The position numbers and the translations under genes were made by a program. Shown piece after piece: positions 43,726-53,480 of a stretch of 64,000 nucleotides of DNA. This DNA comes from Neoceratodus forsteri (Eukaryota > Chordata > Ceratodontiformes > Ceratodontidae): NCBI GenBank assembly GCA_016271365.2, contig CM057453.1, forward strand, positions 1,093,102,001 to 1,093,166,000, read 5' to 3'. The notes beneath the pieces were generated by a model that saw only the letters and a list, made by a program, of their open reading frames with translations, was not told where the DNA came from and did no database searches. How positions within the stretch are numbered: position 1 is the stretch's first letter; every line of letters starts with the position of its first letter.

Positions 43726-45985
43726 ATGGACAAATCGACTCCCGGTTTCCGGAGATGCCCTTGCGGGCAGAAGATGTCTCGGACGGATCCGCACTCCACG
43801 TGCGTTTACTGCTTGGGCCTTGAGCACGACCCGCGGGCCCTCGTGCTGTGCTCTTCCTTTTGACCTCATCCTCGAAGACGTGCCCATTGCAACTGAGGCG
43901 TCCCAAGAGAGATTTCCTCCGGTTAAGTCAAAAGAGGCCCGGTCGGTGGTGTCCGCGGCTGCTGGCTCGGCGGATCAGTTCGAGCAAATGATCACCCTCG
44001 AAGAGGAGGCAGCGCGGGCCGCTTCTACCTCGGCTGCGGCATTTGTCCCGTTATCTCTCGGTGCCTCTTATTTGGCTTCTTTTAAGGAGCTTTGTCTGAC
44101 CCTCTCAACAAAAAGTGAGGGTCCAACTTCTTCTGGACCGTTTTCTCGGTCCAAAAAGAGAGACAAGAGTAAGTCTCACCGTCGACGCTCTTGGGAGCGG
44201 GAAAGATCCCTCTCCCCTAGTTGTCGGCCGTCGACTTCGGTCGACCCCTTGGCTTCGGCCACTGGTTTCACGGTGTCCCCGTCAGGCCAGTTGACCGAGA
44301 CACCCGTCGACGTGGTCGAGATTTTTCTCGACCCGTTGGACGGGTTGTCAGCTGGAGAAGCTGAGAATCCCCTCTCCCCAGTTCCCCCGGTGGGAGTTGA
44401 GGATCCCGTCGGCTCGTCTGTGCCTCTGGTTCTGGAGCCTTCGGTGGAATCGTCCGAACCCGAGTGCCGATTCGCGACACCTCCCGCACCGTCTCGGCTA
44501 GCGAGGTCTCGAGAATCTCCGGACATCTTCGCGGTCCAGCCGATCCCACCGTCATAGGTGGTCTGCGGCCGGCACCGCGGCAAGCGGTGCCGCCGTTCTT
44601 CCTCTTCCTCCTCCTCGGACGAGGGGAGGCTTCGGCGCAAGTTGCGTCGGAGGTATGAGGAACTCATGTGGCAACAGCTCCTTCTGACCGGGAATAAGCC
44701 GACGCCATCGTCTTCCCCGGCCATTAAGTGGCTGTCACCGGAGCGGCCGAAAACCCTCGTTTTAGCCGAGGAGCCTGTTCCCAGGCCGGTTGTTCGGCCA
44801 ATTCCAGCTGCCCCACTGATTCCAGTGGAACCTCCGCCTCCACAGCCGTCAGTTGGGGCTCCGACCAAAAATTCTCGGTCGGCTCAGGGACTGCCCCATA
44901 GGCTGTCTGTCACCCTCACTCCCGATAGACCTCGGCAGGTGGAGGGTGGCTCAGGCCCGAGGCAGCTCTTTGAGGACTCTTCCGAGTCCGAGGATGATTC
45001 CTCCCTTTTCTCCAAGCGAATGGACTTGGAGTCCTCAGGAGGACAGTCGGTGGACGATAACCCTTCGTCCTTCCTGGGATTGCTTCTGCTCATCTCGGAG
45101 TCCACCGGGATGAAGCTCGAACCTGTTTCTAAACGGGCCAGGTATCCCCTCACGGAGATTCTGGACCGAGGGGATTCCCCTACGGAGGCCTTTCCGGTGG
45201 CCGAGGCCATAGTGGGTCCGGCCTTGGAGCTCTGGCAGCACCCTGCTTCCTGTCCTGTGCCTTCGGCCAGGATGGCCAGGAAGTATGCGGTCCCTACCGG
45301 TTCCCCGTCCGGTTTTTCGGAACACCCCTCGGCTGAGGGGTTGGTTACCGACAGCGTTTTTCGGCATGCCGGGAACGCTAGGGATGTGGACAAACCTCCC
45401 GACAAGGAGTCCAAGAAATTGGACCATGCCGGGCGAAAAGTCTATGCTGCGTCCTCTCTCGGCCTTCGCCAGGCCAGTTCGGCCGTCCTCATGGCACATT
45501 TTTCTCATGCCCTGTTGGGCTCCCTGGATGAGGTCGTCCCTCATCTTCCCGCAGATCTGCAGACTACGGTCAGGCAGGTGCGGGACCAGGGCAGGGCAGT
45601 GGCCAAACAGCAGCTCCAGACTGCTTTAGACATTGGGGACTCATGTGCCAGGTCTGTGGCGGCCGCAGTGGCTATGCGTCGGCGGGCTTGGCTGAGCATA
45701 TCCACCTTTACTTCGGATACCCAGCACAAGTTGGCGGATGTTCCCTTTTTGGGGACTGACCTCTTCGGCCCTGGGGTGGAAGGTCACCTGCAGAGGATCG
45801 AGAAGTCCAATGCTACCTTGGACTCGGTCTCTTCCGCTCAGAAGGACAAAGGCCGCAAACCACAGCCTAAGCCCTTTCGTCCTTCTGCGCCCGCGTCCGG
45901 CCCAGCAACGTCAGGGCCAGCAGGCTCGGGTTTGGCATCCCAAACCCAAGCCCGGAGCTTCCTCCAACAGGAAGCAGGGAGGTAA
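43726..45985 (+). pseudogene. gag-like ORF1 of DIRS-D, one frameshift and one stop
   Basis: The ATG at 43726 opens a frame encoding the Cys/His motif CPCGQKMSRTDPHSTCVYCLGLEH, which stops at 43861. The frame then shifts (+1 class) to one open from 43820 to a TAG at 44555-44557, after which the same frame is open to 45985. Features in order: acidic helix EQMITLEEEAARAAS (about 43980), basic S/R/K-rich KKRDKSKSHRRRSWERERS, P/S-rich linker, EDSSESEDDSS acidic patch (44970), PLTEILDRGDSP (45145), MAHFSHALLGSLDEVVPHLPADL (45490-45558), LSISTFTSDTQHKLADVPFLG and a P/A/K-rich tail. No catalytic domain, as expected for DIRS gag. Confidence 0.85.
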
Positions 45986-46021
45986 AGGCCCAGGAGGTCC
46001 CTCGGCCGGTCCCTCCTCCAA

Positions 46022-47952
46022 GCCTGCCCAGTGACGGGGTGAGGGGTGTCGCCCCCAACCCCGTCACCCCACTCAGGTTCCCTCTGGGAGACGGCTCCAG
46101 CACTTCCTTTTCCGCCTGGTCCGTTATTACCACGGACAGGTGGGTACTGGAGGTGGTGGGAAAAGGCCTGCCTTTAGAATTCGAGCAGGCTCCGCCCTTC
46201 AGAGCCGTCGCACCTCGGGGGGCCTCGGGGTCCACAGCCTCACTGTCGGCTCGTCGGGCCGACATCGCTCTCCTCCTCCAAAAGGAGGTGATCAGGAGGT
46301 AGCGGATCCTCCTCAGACCCGGGTTTGTGTCCAGGTACTTCTGGTTCCGAAACGGACGGGGGGCTGGCGCCCCATTCTCGACCTACACAACCTGAACAAG
46401 TTCCTAAGGTCTCGAACCTTCAGGATGGTCACTCTGGCTCAGATAATACCATCCCTGGAACACGGCATGTGGTTCTGCTCTCTGGACCTGCAGGACGCAT
46501 TCTTTCACATCCCTATCCGTCCGTCACATCGGAGATTCCTTCACTTTCGAGCGGAGGAATCCCTCTTCGAGTTCCGAGCCATGCCCTTCGGCCTGTCTCC
46601 AGCTCCCAGGGTCTTCACCAAATGCATTGCAGTGGTGACAGCTTTCCTGCGGCGCCGAGGGTTCGTGTGTAACCTTACCTGGATGATTGGCTGATAGCAG
46701 CCGCCTCCGGACAGGAGGTGGAGCGGTCCAGAGATCTGGCCCTCCAGGTTTGCTCTCAAGTCGGCCTTCTCATCAACAAGGCCAAGTCGGAACTCGAGCC
46801 GAAGCAGGTGATTCTGTTTATCGGGGCAGAGCTCGACTCTCTTCGAGCCAGAGCACGGCTCCCGGCGGACAGGGCTGAGGTTCTTACCTCCTTTGCCCAG
46901 TCATTTCTGGTTGGGCAATTGCGCCTGCCTGGGACTTCCTGCGCCTCCTGGGTCTCATGGCGGCCTGTACCAGCGTGATCCGTTGGGCACGCTGGCACAT
47001 GCGCCCCCTTCAGTGGGGACTGGCCAGCCAATGGTCACAATGCTGCGATCCATTGGACCAGCTAGTGATGGTGACCCAGGAGATGTGGAACGCTGTCCGG
47101 TGGTGGACCGTTCCATCTCATCTGCAGGAGGGCATCCCATTTGTCCGCCCCGAGCTGACGGTCCCTCTATCGACCGATGCCTCTCTGATGGGTTGGGGTG
47201 CCCATCTGGGGGAACACCGAGCGCACGGCCTCTGGTCCCCGCGGGAGTCCCGATGCCACATCAACTTGCTGGAGCTCCGAGCGGTCCACCTAGCTCTCAC
47301 CGCCTTTGCTCCGGTTCTCCGGGGTCAAGTGGTCCGAGTCCAGACGGACAATACCACGACCATGTACTACCTAAACCGCCAGGGCGGCCGTTCCATGCTT
47401 CTTTGCAAGGAAGCTGTCCGCATTTGGTCACTCGTGCGCAGCCTGGAGGCGGATCTCCTAGCCATTCATGTGGCAGGAGCCTCCAACACCATGGCCGATG
47501 CCCTGAGCCGGATAGGGGCTGCATCTCACGAGTGGTCTCTCCTGCCGGAGGTAGTACAAGATCTGTTCTCCCACTGGGGCACACCTCAGGTGGACCTGTT
47601 TGCCTCCAGGGAGAACGCGAAGCTGAGGCTGTTTCATGCCCGCCCCCCTCAGCAGGGCTCGCTGCAGGGGGATGCCTTCTCGAGGCTGTGGACCCCGGGC
47701 CTCTTCTACGCCTTTCCCCCATTTCCCTTGATTCACAAGGTGCTTCTCAAAGCAAGGAGGGACAAGGCGCAGGTGATCCTGATAGCCCCAGACTGGCCCC
47801 GACAGTTCTGGTACCCAGATCTCCTCAGCCTCAGCTCCAGGCTCCCGAGGCAGCTTCCAGCTCGCCCGGACCTGCTCTCAGTCAATCAGGGGAAGGTGTT
47901 CCATCCGGACTTTCAATCCCTGCACCTGATGGCCTGGTTCCTGAGTGGCTAG
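46022..47952 (+). pseudogene. RT / RNase H / methyltransferase-like ORF of DIRS-D, frameshifted
   Basis: A TAG at 46300-46302 and a frame change near 46340 precede the RT core: LVPKRTGGWRPILDLHNLN, WFCSLDLQDAFFHIPI (46470-46517), MPFGLSPAPRVFTKC (46580-46625) and, after another shift, YLDDW at 46676-46690 (catalytic Asp pair). A third frame carries the linker VILFIGAELDSLRARARLPADR. RNase H lies in one long frame (46957-47952): STDASLMGWGAHL, INLLELRAVHLAL, RVQTDNTTTMYYLN and NTMADALSRIG supply the D-E-D-D residues. The C-terminal part (47540-47950: VDLFASRENAKL, DAFSRLWTPGLFYAFPP, APDWPRQFWYPDLL) corresponds to the adenine-methyltransferase-like domain known in DIRS polyproteins. Confidence 0.9.
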
Positions 47953-48990
47953 AGTTCCAGGCCTTGGGTCTTTCCGACGAGGTCCTCAATGTTGTTGAGG
48001 CGTCCCATAAGGAGTCGACCAGGAAATGCTATGCCTTCAAATGGAAGAGATTTTCCATTTGGTGTAAGGGCAAGGGCTTGGACCCTTCCTCCTGTCCTTT
48101 GGCAAGCATCTTGGACTATTTATGGTCTCTTTCTAGTCAAGGGCTTAGGTCGACGACCCTAAGGGTGCACCTGGCAGCCATCTCTGCTTACCGGGCGCGG
48201 GCCGGGGGGCAGTCGGTGGCGCAGGAGAAGGTGGTCTGGCGCTTTTTCAAAGGCCTTAATCCATTTCCCTCCGGTGCGAGAACCTCCACCTCCATGGGAT
48301 TTACTGCTGGTACTGGCTAAGCCATGCGGCAAGCCATTCAAACCAATGCACAGGTGTGAACTCTCTCACCTGTCGTGGAAGACCGCCTTCTTGGTGGCTA
48401 TCACGTCAGCCAGAAGGATGGGAGAACTCCAGGCGCTCTGCATTGAGTCTTCTTACCTGGTCTTCCACAGGGACAAGGTTGTCCTGCGCCCCCACCCGAA
48501 ATTCCTTCCGAAGGTGGTGTCGGAGTTTCACCTTAACCAGGTGTTGACTCTGCCAGTGTTCTACCCCAATCGCACCTCGGAGGCCGAATACAGGCTCCAT
48601 ACTTTGGACCCTAGAAGGGCGCTCGCTTATTATAAGGTGCGCACAGCTGAAATTCGGGGAGAGGTTCGCCAGCTGTTTGTCACCTACGCTGAAGCCGCAC
48701 CTGGCAGACCTGCAGCCAAGCGGACGATAAGCAGGTGGGTCACCTCCTGCATAGATCTCTGCTACAAGTTGGCGGGCATGGAGCCTCCCAGAGGGATAAG
48801 AGCTCATTCCCACCTGGCCATACTGCTGCATCGGTGGCTGCTTCCAGGGACATCCCTATCCAGGAAATCTGCAGGGCTGCTACCTGGAAGTCAGCACACA
48901 CCTTCATCACCCATTACCACATCGACCTTGAGTCACGCTGGATGCTGGTTTTGGGGCCTCGGTTCTCCAGTCTCTATTCCCTAAGTAGGG
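47870..48990 (+). pseudogene. Tyrosine recombinase of DIRS-D, frameshifted, HxxR box damaged
   Basis: Overlaps the end of the preceding ORF in another frame. N-terminal core-binding part: LEFQALGLSDEVLNVVEAS, STRKCYAFKWKRFSIWCKGKG, TTLRVHLAAISAYRARAG. A frame change near 48275 precedes LSHLSWKTAFLVAITSARRMG with the first catalytic Arg (about 48360-48422). The box that reads HSTR in A, B and C is broken by small insertions at 48805-48825. The nucleophile Tyr is in THYHIDLES (TAC at 48915-48917). Followed by stop and the ICR. Confidence 0.9.
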
Positions 48991-49040
48991 GTGTGCCTTG
49001 CCTCCCTCCTCCCGGAGAACTGCTAGGAGTCTGCCAGACA

Positions 49041-49132
49041 GTGTGGATGAACAACATATCCATGTCCCTAGAAATACAGGTTACTCAACCTGTAACAGGA
49101 GTTCTAGGAATGGTATATGTTGTTCATCCACA
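49041..49132. repeat. Internal complementary region of DIRS-D
   Basis: The segment GTGTGGATGAACAACATATCC + ATGTCCCTAG is complementary to the left tip (43455-43485). AATACAGGTTACTCAACC, TGTAACAGGAGTTCTAGGAA and TGGTATATGTTGTTCATCC are complementary to the right tip (49300-49356). The ICR thus juxtaposes both ends of the element as in a closed circle. Confidence 0.93.
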
Positions 49133-49164
49133 TGACCCACCTGACCTCCCCGGCTTCGACGCAC

Positions 49165-49356
49165 AACCTGAGCTTCCAGCGGGCTAGATCTGGCGTCATG
49201 GGGCGGAGCCGAGAGTTTTACCACCTGGGTGGGTGGGAGGAGCCTGCTTGAAGATCTTCCGGCAAGATTTAAAGCAGCAAGGAACCTGCCAGACAGTGTG
49301 GATGAACAACATATACCATTCCTAGAACTCCTGTTACAGGTGAGTAACCTGTATTT
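49165..49356. repeat. Right ITR of DIRS-D plus right-end extension
   Basis: 49165-49326 is the inverted copy of the left ITR. The ~30-base extension GAACTCCTGTTACAGGTGAGTAACCTGTATTT is present only on the right, as in the founding DIRS-1 element, and is represented in the ICR. Confidence 0.9.
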
Positions 49357-49514
49357 TCCAGATGCATCCTGGGGGAGCGCGGGTGTGGTAGTATGCATAC
49401 AAAAAGTGCAGTGATTAAATAATATACAGTGCAGTTAAAAACAAATGCAGTTAAGCAAACATGAAATACGCAGGACCATTGTAGCCCTGATGCGCAGTAC
49501 ACTACAGTACGTAT

Positions 49515-50085
49515 GGATTAAGTGCAGAACATTACCAGGACCAAGCCCATGACCAGGGTGAGGACAGTACAATACAACAATATAGTATGGTTCAAGTGCA
49601 GTAAAATCTGGGTGCAAGCTCATGACCAGGGGTGAGGACAGTACAATACAACAATATAGTATGGTTCAAGTGCAGTAATATCTGGGTGCAAGCTCATGAC
49701 CAGGGGTGAGGACAGTACAATACAACAATATAGTATGGTTCAGGTGCAGTAATATCTGGGTGCAAGCCCATGACCAGGGGTGAGGACAGTACAATACAAC
49801 AATATAGTGTGGTTCAAGTGCAGTAAAATCTGGGTGCAAGCTCATGACCAGGGGTGAGGACAGTACAATACTACAATATAGTGTGGTTCAAGTGCAGTAA
49901 AATCTGGGTGCAAGCTCATGACCGGGGTGAGGACAGTACAATACTACAATATAGTATGGTTCCAGTGCAGTAATATCTGGGTGCAAGCCCATGACCAGGG
50001 GTGAGGACAGTACAATACAACAATATAGTATGGTTCAAGTGCAGTAAAATCTAGGTGCAAGCTCATGACCAGGAGCAGAGTTAGC
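49515..50085. repeat. Minisatellite, 74-75-bp unit, about 7-8 copies
   Basis: The block GAGGACAGTACAATAC recurs at about 49560, 49634, 49708, 49783, 49857, 49932 and 50005. Units also contain GTGCAGTAAWATCTGGGTGCAAGC and CATGACCAGGGG. Very homogeneous (mostly one or two differences per unit by eye), so recent. Flanking 49357-49514 and 50086-50200 contain partial units (GTGCAGT blocks). Confidence 0.93.
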
Positions 50086-50394
50086 ACACCCAGCCTGCGT
50101 GAGGGTGCAAGAGTAACCAGTGCAGTAAAATGTAGTGCAGAATTAAGGCCTTAAGCACTCATTTGGAGCATTCGGTAGCACACAGAATGGGGCCTAGGTG
50201 GACCCAAGTTGCTCCAAGCCAGGGGTGGGGTGGGAAGTGGGTCACCTGCATAACATGGAGGGGGAGGGGGGATGCAAAGTCACAAAGTCATGGGTCAAGT
50301 ACAGTTTAGTTGCAGGAGAGGAAAGAAAAGTCAGGATAGGGGAAGAAAAAGCAGTAATAAAAAAAAAAAAAAGTTATCGTCACAGGAGATGCTC

Positions 50395-50560
50395 TCCGAC
50401 GACAAAGGAGACAAGATTGATTGCTACCACTTGACCGCCACCTGGCAGTGCAAGCTCAACAGTGGGAGGGGAGAGGCAGGGGACCTTGGGGCGTGCACGC
50501 CCATTCACAGCTCATGTCTCGAGGGAGGGGTATCCTGTACCCGAGGTTTGTGTGTTTTTA
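50395..50560 (+). mobile_element. Partial SINE copy (middle module of the 42545-43215 family)
   Basis: Matches 42720-42870 (GACAAGATTGATTGCTACCA to GTGGGAGGGGAGAGGCAGGG..CTCGAGGGAGGGG). Immediately upstream (50330-50372) is a tail-like GGGGAAGAAAAAGCAGTAAT followed by an A tract, the 3' end of another copy. 50561-50755 shows nothing recognisable. Confidence 0.6.
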
Positions 50561-50755
50561 GTAAAAAATGGATTAAGGATGAAAAGGCAAACTCTGCATT
50601 ATAAAACAACAATGGATTTTACATTGAAGTCCTTTCATCTTCTCATAATAGTGACCACTATAGCCCTGGCAGTGTTCTACCCACTTGGCCCTGCTTCTGT
50701 CTTCCCCTCCTAAAATTGTTGTTTCTGTCTTTAAAGAGCAGGGACTACAAATAGA

Positions 50756-50906
50756 ATAATGGATAGGTCACTGGGCATTACCGGTGAGTGATACCATCGA
50801 GAGGTTCTGGACACATGGGAACCTCGAGAGCGAAGCTCGAGAGGTTCTTGTGTCCAGAACCTCGAGATGGTAGGTCACCGGTAATGCCCAGTGACTTATC
50901 CGTTGT
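50756..50906. repeat. ~150-bp palindrome (two ~70-base arms)
   Basis: ATGGATAGGTCACTGGGCATTACCGG at the left pairs with CCGGTAATGCCCAGTGACTTATCCG at the right; inner arms GAGAGGTTCTGGACACA pair with TGTGTCCAGAACCTC; the centre is CTCGAGAGCGAAGCTCGAG. A few mismatches. Consistent with a foldback MITE or one end of the larger element described next. Confidence 0.85.
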
Positions 50907-51480
50907 TTTTTTAATATATGGATCTTCAATTTTTTAATTTTTTGTCACTTAAAGACTGTGTCAGTCCTGGCCGAGCGCCGCACTGTATAGCGCTCCAATT
51001 ACTTTTCTCCTGCCCGCCCAGCCGCTCGCTCACTAGCTCGCTCACTCACTCACTCACTCACTCACTCGGTTCACTTGCAGTACAGGCAGTCCTACCTTTT
51101 CTTGTTTTTGGGGAATGGGGAACACAGGATCAACCAGATATCTCCATTTAAAAAATAAAATAAAATGGGGAACATTTTTTGAGGGTAACTACTCTCGCTA
51201 AGCGAGAGACTGGCCGCCATGTTTTTTTACACTGTTCCGCCCGCCCACACAGGGAAAGTGGCCAATGAGGAGGCACGCTTAGGATGTAGGGGGCAAGAGG
51301 TATCTTTTCGTGCAGTTGCAACGATACTATTACCAGCACAAAACGATACTATTAAAAGTGATTGACAGTAGTATTAAAAGTGATTGACAATACTATTATC
51401 ACTGAAGTTTTGAGGGTAATATCGGATTTTTTTTGTATGCTTTACACACCTCTTAAATTGAAAATCCATATATTAAAAAG
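50907..51480. mobile_element. Candidate MITE with ~28-bp TIRs, inner sequence unassigned
   Basis: TTTAATATATGGATCTTCAATTTTTT at 50911-50936 is the inverted copy of AAATTGAAAATCCATATATTAAA at 51453-51475. TTAA lies at both outer edges (50912, 51471), which may be a TSD or part of the TIR. Interior: a (CTCA)n microsatellite (51030-51068), the short palindrome TCTCGCTAAGCGAGA (51192-51206) and a repeated ACGATACTATTA/AGTGATTGACA motif (51320-51400). No ORF recognised. Confidence 0.55.
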
Positions 51481-51895
51481 TAATCATGTCAGACATTAAT
51501 GTTTCTGTCCGGTTCTCCTGCTGAAGTTGTTTTTGTTTACATTGAATCATGTATTCTCACCACTTCCTTAGGTACTAACCGTCGTCTGATATGGTGCCCC
51601 AGATTGTGGTCATTGGTCCCTGATGGTATTTTAAGTTTTATCCTCAATTTGTGGACCAGGGGGGTTTGCTTCCATGTCACTTCCGGAGCTCAGAAAGTCA
51701 GAAATGTGTGTTTAGCGTACTCTAATACAGAGATACTTTATAGCAAGGACCTTTATGTACTGCTGCTGGAGGAAACAGGGCACAGCTGATTGCTTTATTT
51801 AGATATGGAGGGCACTGCTTTGCTTGATATTGACCGTGAGTGCTTTTTCCTTCTTTAAATTGACCGTAACCCAGATTGTGTTGTACACATTTCAG

Positions 51896-52110
51896 GGAAT
51901 GTGGTGTGGCCTGCTGCACCATGTGGTAAACGAGCACCAGTGGAGTGTTGGAAATGATGACCTTGGAATGGCAGAGTGCTGTCATGGCCCAGTGACTACC
52001 AAACCATATAAGGAGTGGCTAATCAAGGGATCCAGAGCTTACACTGAGCTGAGAAAAAGAGTGCTGGACCCTAAGTTCTTGAAAACTACGGAGTATTTCC
52101 TTAACTGCAG
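51896..52110 (+). other. Candidate spliced exon of a host or domesticated-transposase gene (215 bp)
   Basis: An open phase-0 segment of 71 codons plus 2 bases sits between a good acceptor (TTGTACACATTTCAG ending 51895, with upstream T-rich tract) and a donor (GCAG/GTATAC at 52111). Encoded motifs include MWCGLLHHVVNEHQW, ECCHGP, EWLIKGSRAYTELRKRVLD and KFLKTTEYFLNC. From memory this resembles a His/Cys-bearing segment in large uncharacterised, transposase-related proteins of fish and amphibians; I cannot name the family. It has no neighbouring transposon protein. Flanks 51481-51895 and 52111-52225 show nothing else. Confidence 0.4.
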
Positions 52111-52225
52111 GTATACCACTCATATTTCAGAAACTTGAAGGTTTTTTTTTGTAGCACAAAATAAATCTGAAAAGGTGGTATTTTCAATTTTCTCAAGAAA
52201 AAAAATCTAAGGGATCTGGGGCACA

Positions 52226-52820
52226 TAATATATATATATATATATTTTGTTAATTCTTTTTCACTCCGGTCACCGGTGTCCTAGGCATCTCTATGGTGGG
52301 GACCCACTTGGTGTCATTCCTACCATCCATCGTGCCTTTCCCCCAACCGAGGAATCAGGTGCTGGGCCCCCTCCACCCGTGGCCCTGAATGGGAGAGGCG
52401 GGGACCACGGAGAGTCGAGTCGGGATCAGGGCCGGCATTGGGCGTTTGGGCTCAGCCACTTGAGACCCGCTTTCGCCTCTCAGAAAACAAGGCTTTTCCA
52501 CCTTGGTTACGTCCCCAATAAGGCGTGGATGTGCAATGACATTTGCACTGAGGGCGTACCCTTAGCTGCCACCGCTGCCTCACCCTTGTAAGTGGCCCAC
52601 TACTATGGTACCTCCGGTCTCTACCGTGGGCCGCTGCAAAGTGGTGCGTCCCCAGATACCCACCCCAGGAGAGGAGAGCAGTCCTCCAGATGCTCAGTCC
52701 TCCCCTGTCGACCCCCAGTGACCCAAGTCCGCTCCTGAACCTGGGTCAGCAGCATGGCACAAGATGCAGTGTCCAGCGTCTCAACCCTCACCGCTACCAG
52801 GCCAGCCTGGGGTGCATAAT
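52226..52820 (-). mobile_element. SINE-like element of the 12739-13311 family, reverse orientation
   Basis: On -, the head GAGGGTTGAGACGCTGGACAC and ACCCAGGTTCAGGAGCGGAC, then GTCGACAGGGGAGGACTGAGC, match 12752-12870. The 3' end runs into AAAGAATTAACAAAA and a (TA)n tract (52228-52247). About 560-590 bp. Confidence 0.75.
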
Positions 52821-52852
52821 ATTGCACAATTATTTTTCAAATAAGTAATATG

Positions 52853-53480
52853 TGGCAGTACAACTTAATGGTTAGAGCACAGAGCTTTAAACCTGCAGAC
52901 CATGGTTTGAATCCCCCACCCCCACTTCTTATGTAACCCTGAGCAAGTTACGTAACCTCCTCCCTTTTTGTGCTAACCTTCTTGGACTTTTTTTTCTTTG
53001 TTAAGTGTTTTTTGCCTCCAGGCTGGGGACTTCACTCATTCTTGTTGGGTCTTGGTGCACTCCTGGCTCCGACAGCCCCTCTCCCAGGATTCACGTGAAG
53101 CCGGGCCGAGAGAGCACCAGTGGTCATCATAGGGAAAGCTCATTAGACAAAAGGTTTTTTGGGTTTTTCTCCCCGCCCACCACCCAGTGTTGTCAGGTGG
53201 TGCCCCGATAGGCCTCCAACGCATGAAGCATCTTCCTTCACCTGAGCAGCAGCGCCTCCCCAGTCCCCCTCCCCCCACCGCCAGCCAGCTCCTGAACCTG
53301 GGTTGTTGTCTTTGCAGCCCTATATGCCACCCGACTGACCATCGAATGGCCCCTTCTTGGGCTGTTTCTAACTTGCCTGTGCATGCTTGATGGCTGCTGA
53401 TGGCAATTTAAGACTTGTAAAGTGCTTTGGGATATAGTGTGTACGCAAGGCACTATATAAAAATCAAATCCCCTTTCTTC
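52853..53480 (+). mobile_element. tRNA-derived SINE, split by another SINE
   Basis: A-box-like TGGTTAGAGCACAG (52869-52882) and B-box-like GGTTTGAATCC (52904-52914). The 3' end has the block AAAGTGCTTTGGGATAT..GCAAGGCACTATATAAAAATC (53419-53465), typical of vertebrate tRNA-SINE/LINE tails. Interrupted at 52988-53351. Not a tRNA gene: no acceptor stem or anticodon arm closes. Confidence 0.75.
52988..53351 (-). mobile_element. SINE-like insertion with 11-bp TSD
   Basis: Flanked by CCTTCTTGGAC (52977-52987) and CCTTCTTGGGC (53352-53362). It begins with a T tract (poly-A of the - strand). Read on - it contains AACCCAGGTTCAGGAGCTGGC, the same head motif as the family at 12739. Confidence 0.72.

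Larger units (their letters stand above)
43453..49356 (+). mobile_element. DIRS-D: best-preserved DIRS element, both ITRs and ICR present
   Basis: 5.9 kb with left ITR (43455-43620), gag, RT/RNase H/methyltransferase-like ORF, YR, ICR (49041-49132) and right ITR with extension (49165-49356). No target-site duplication is seen, as expected for YR integration. Long open stretches (475 codons in gag at 44558-45985; 331 codons at 46957-47952) suggest a fairly recent insertion, yet a stop in gag, at least three frame changes in the RT region and two in YR make it non-autonomous. Confidence 0.93.

Noticed and set aside
44176..45544. Long - strand open frames opposite the DIRS-D gag
   Set aside because: GC-rich shadow frames; composition mirrors the gag codon bias and no motif is present.
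46893..47900. First ~330 codons of a 475-codon open frame overlapping the DIRS-D RNase H
   Set aside because: Shadow frame of the RNase H ORF; P/S/G-rich without homology. Only its last part (from about 47870) is the true YR N-terminus.
49515..50085. CRISPR array
   Set aside because: Regular 74-bp units have no variable spacers; it is an ordinary minisatellite in a eukaryotic genome.
52869..52914. Functional tRNA gene at the SINE head
   Set aside because: Only the internal promoter boxes are tRNA-like; no cloverleaf and continuous with a SINE body and tail.
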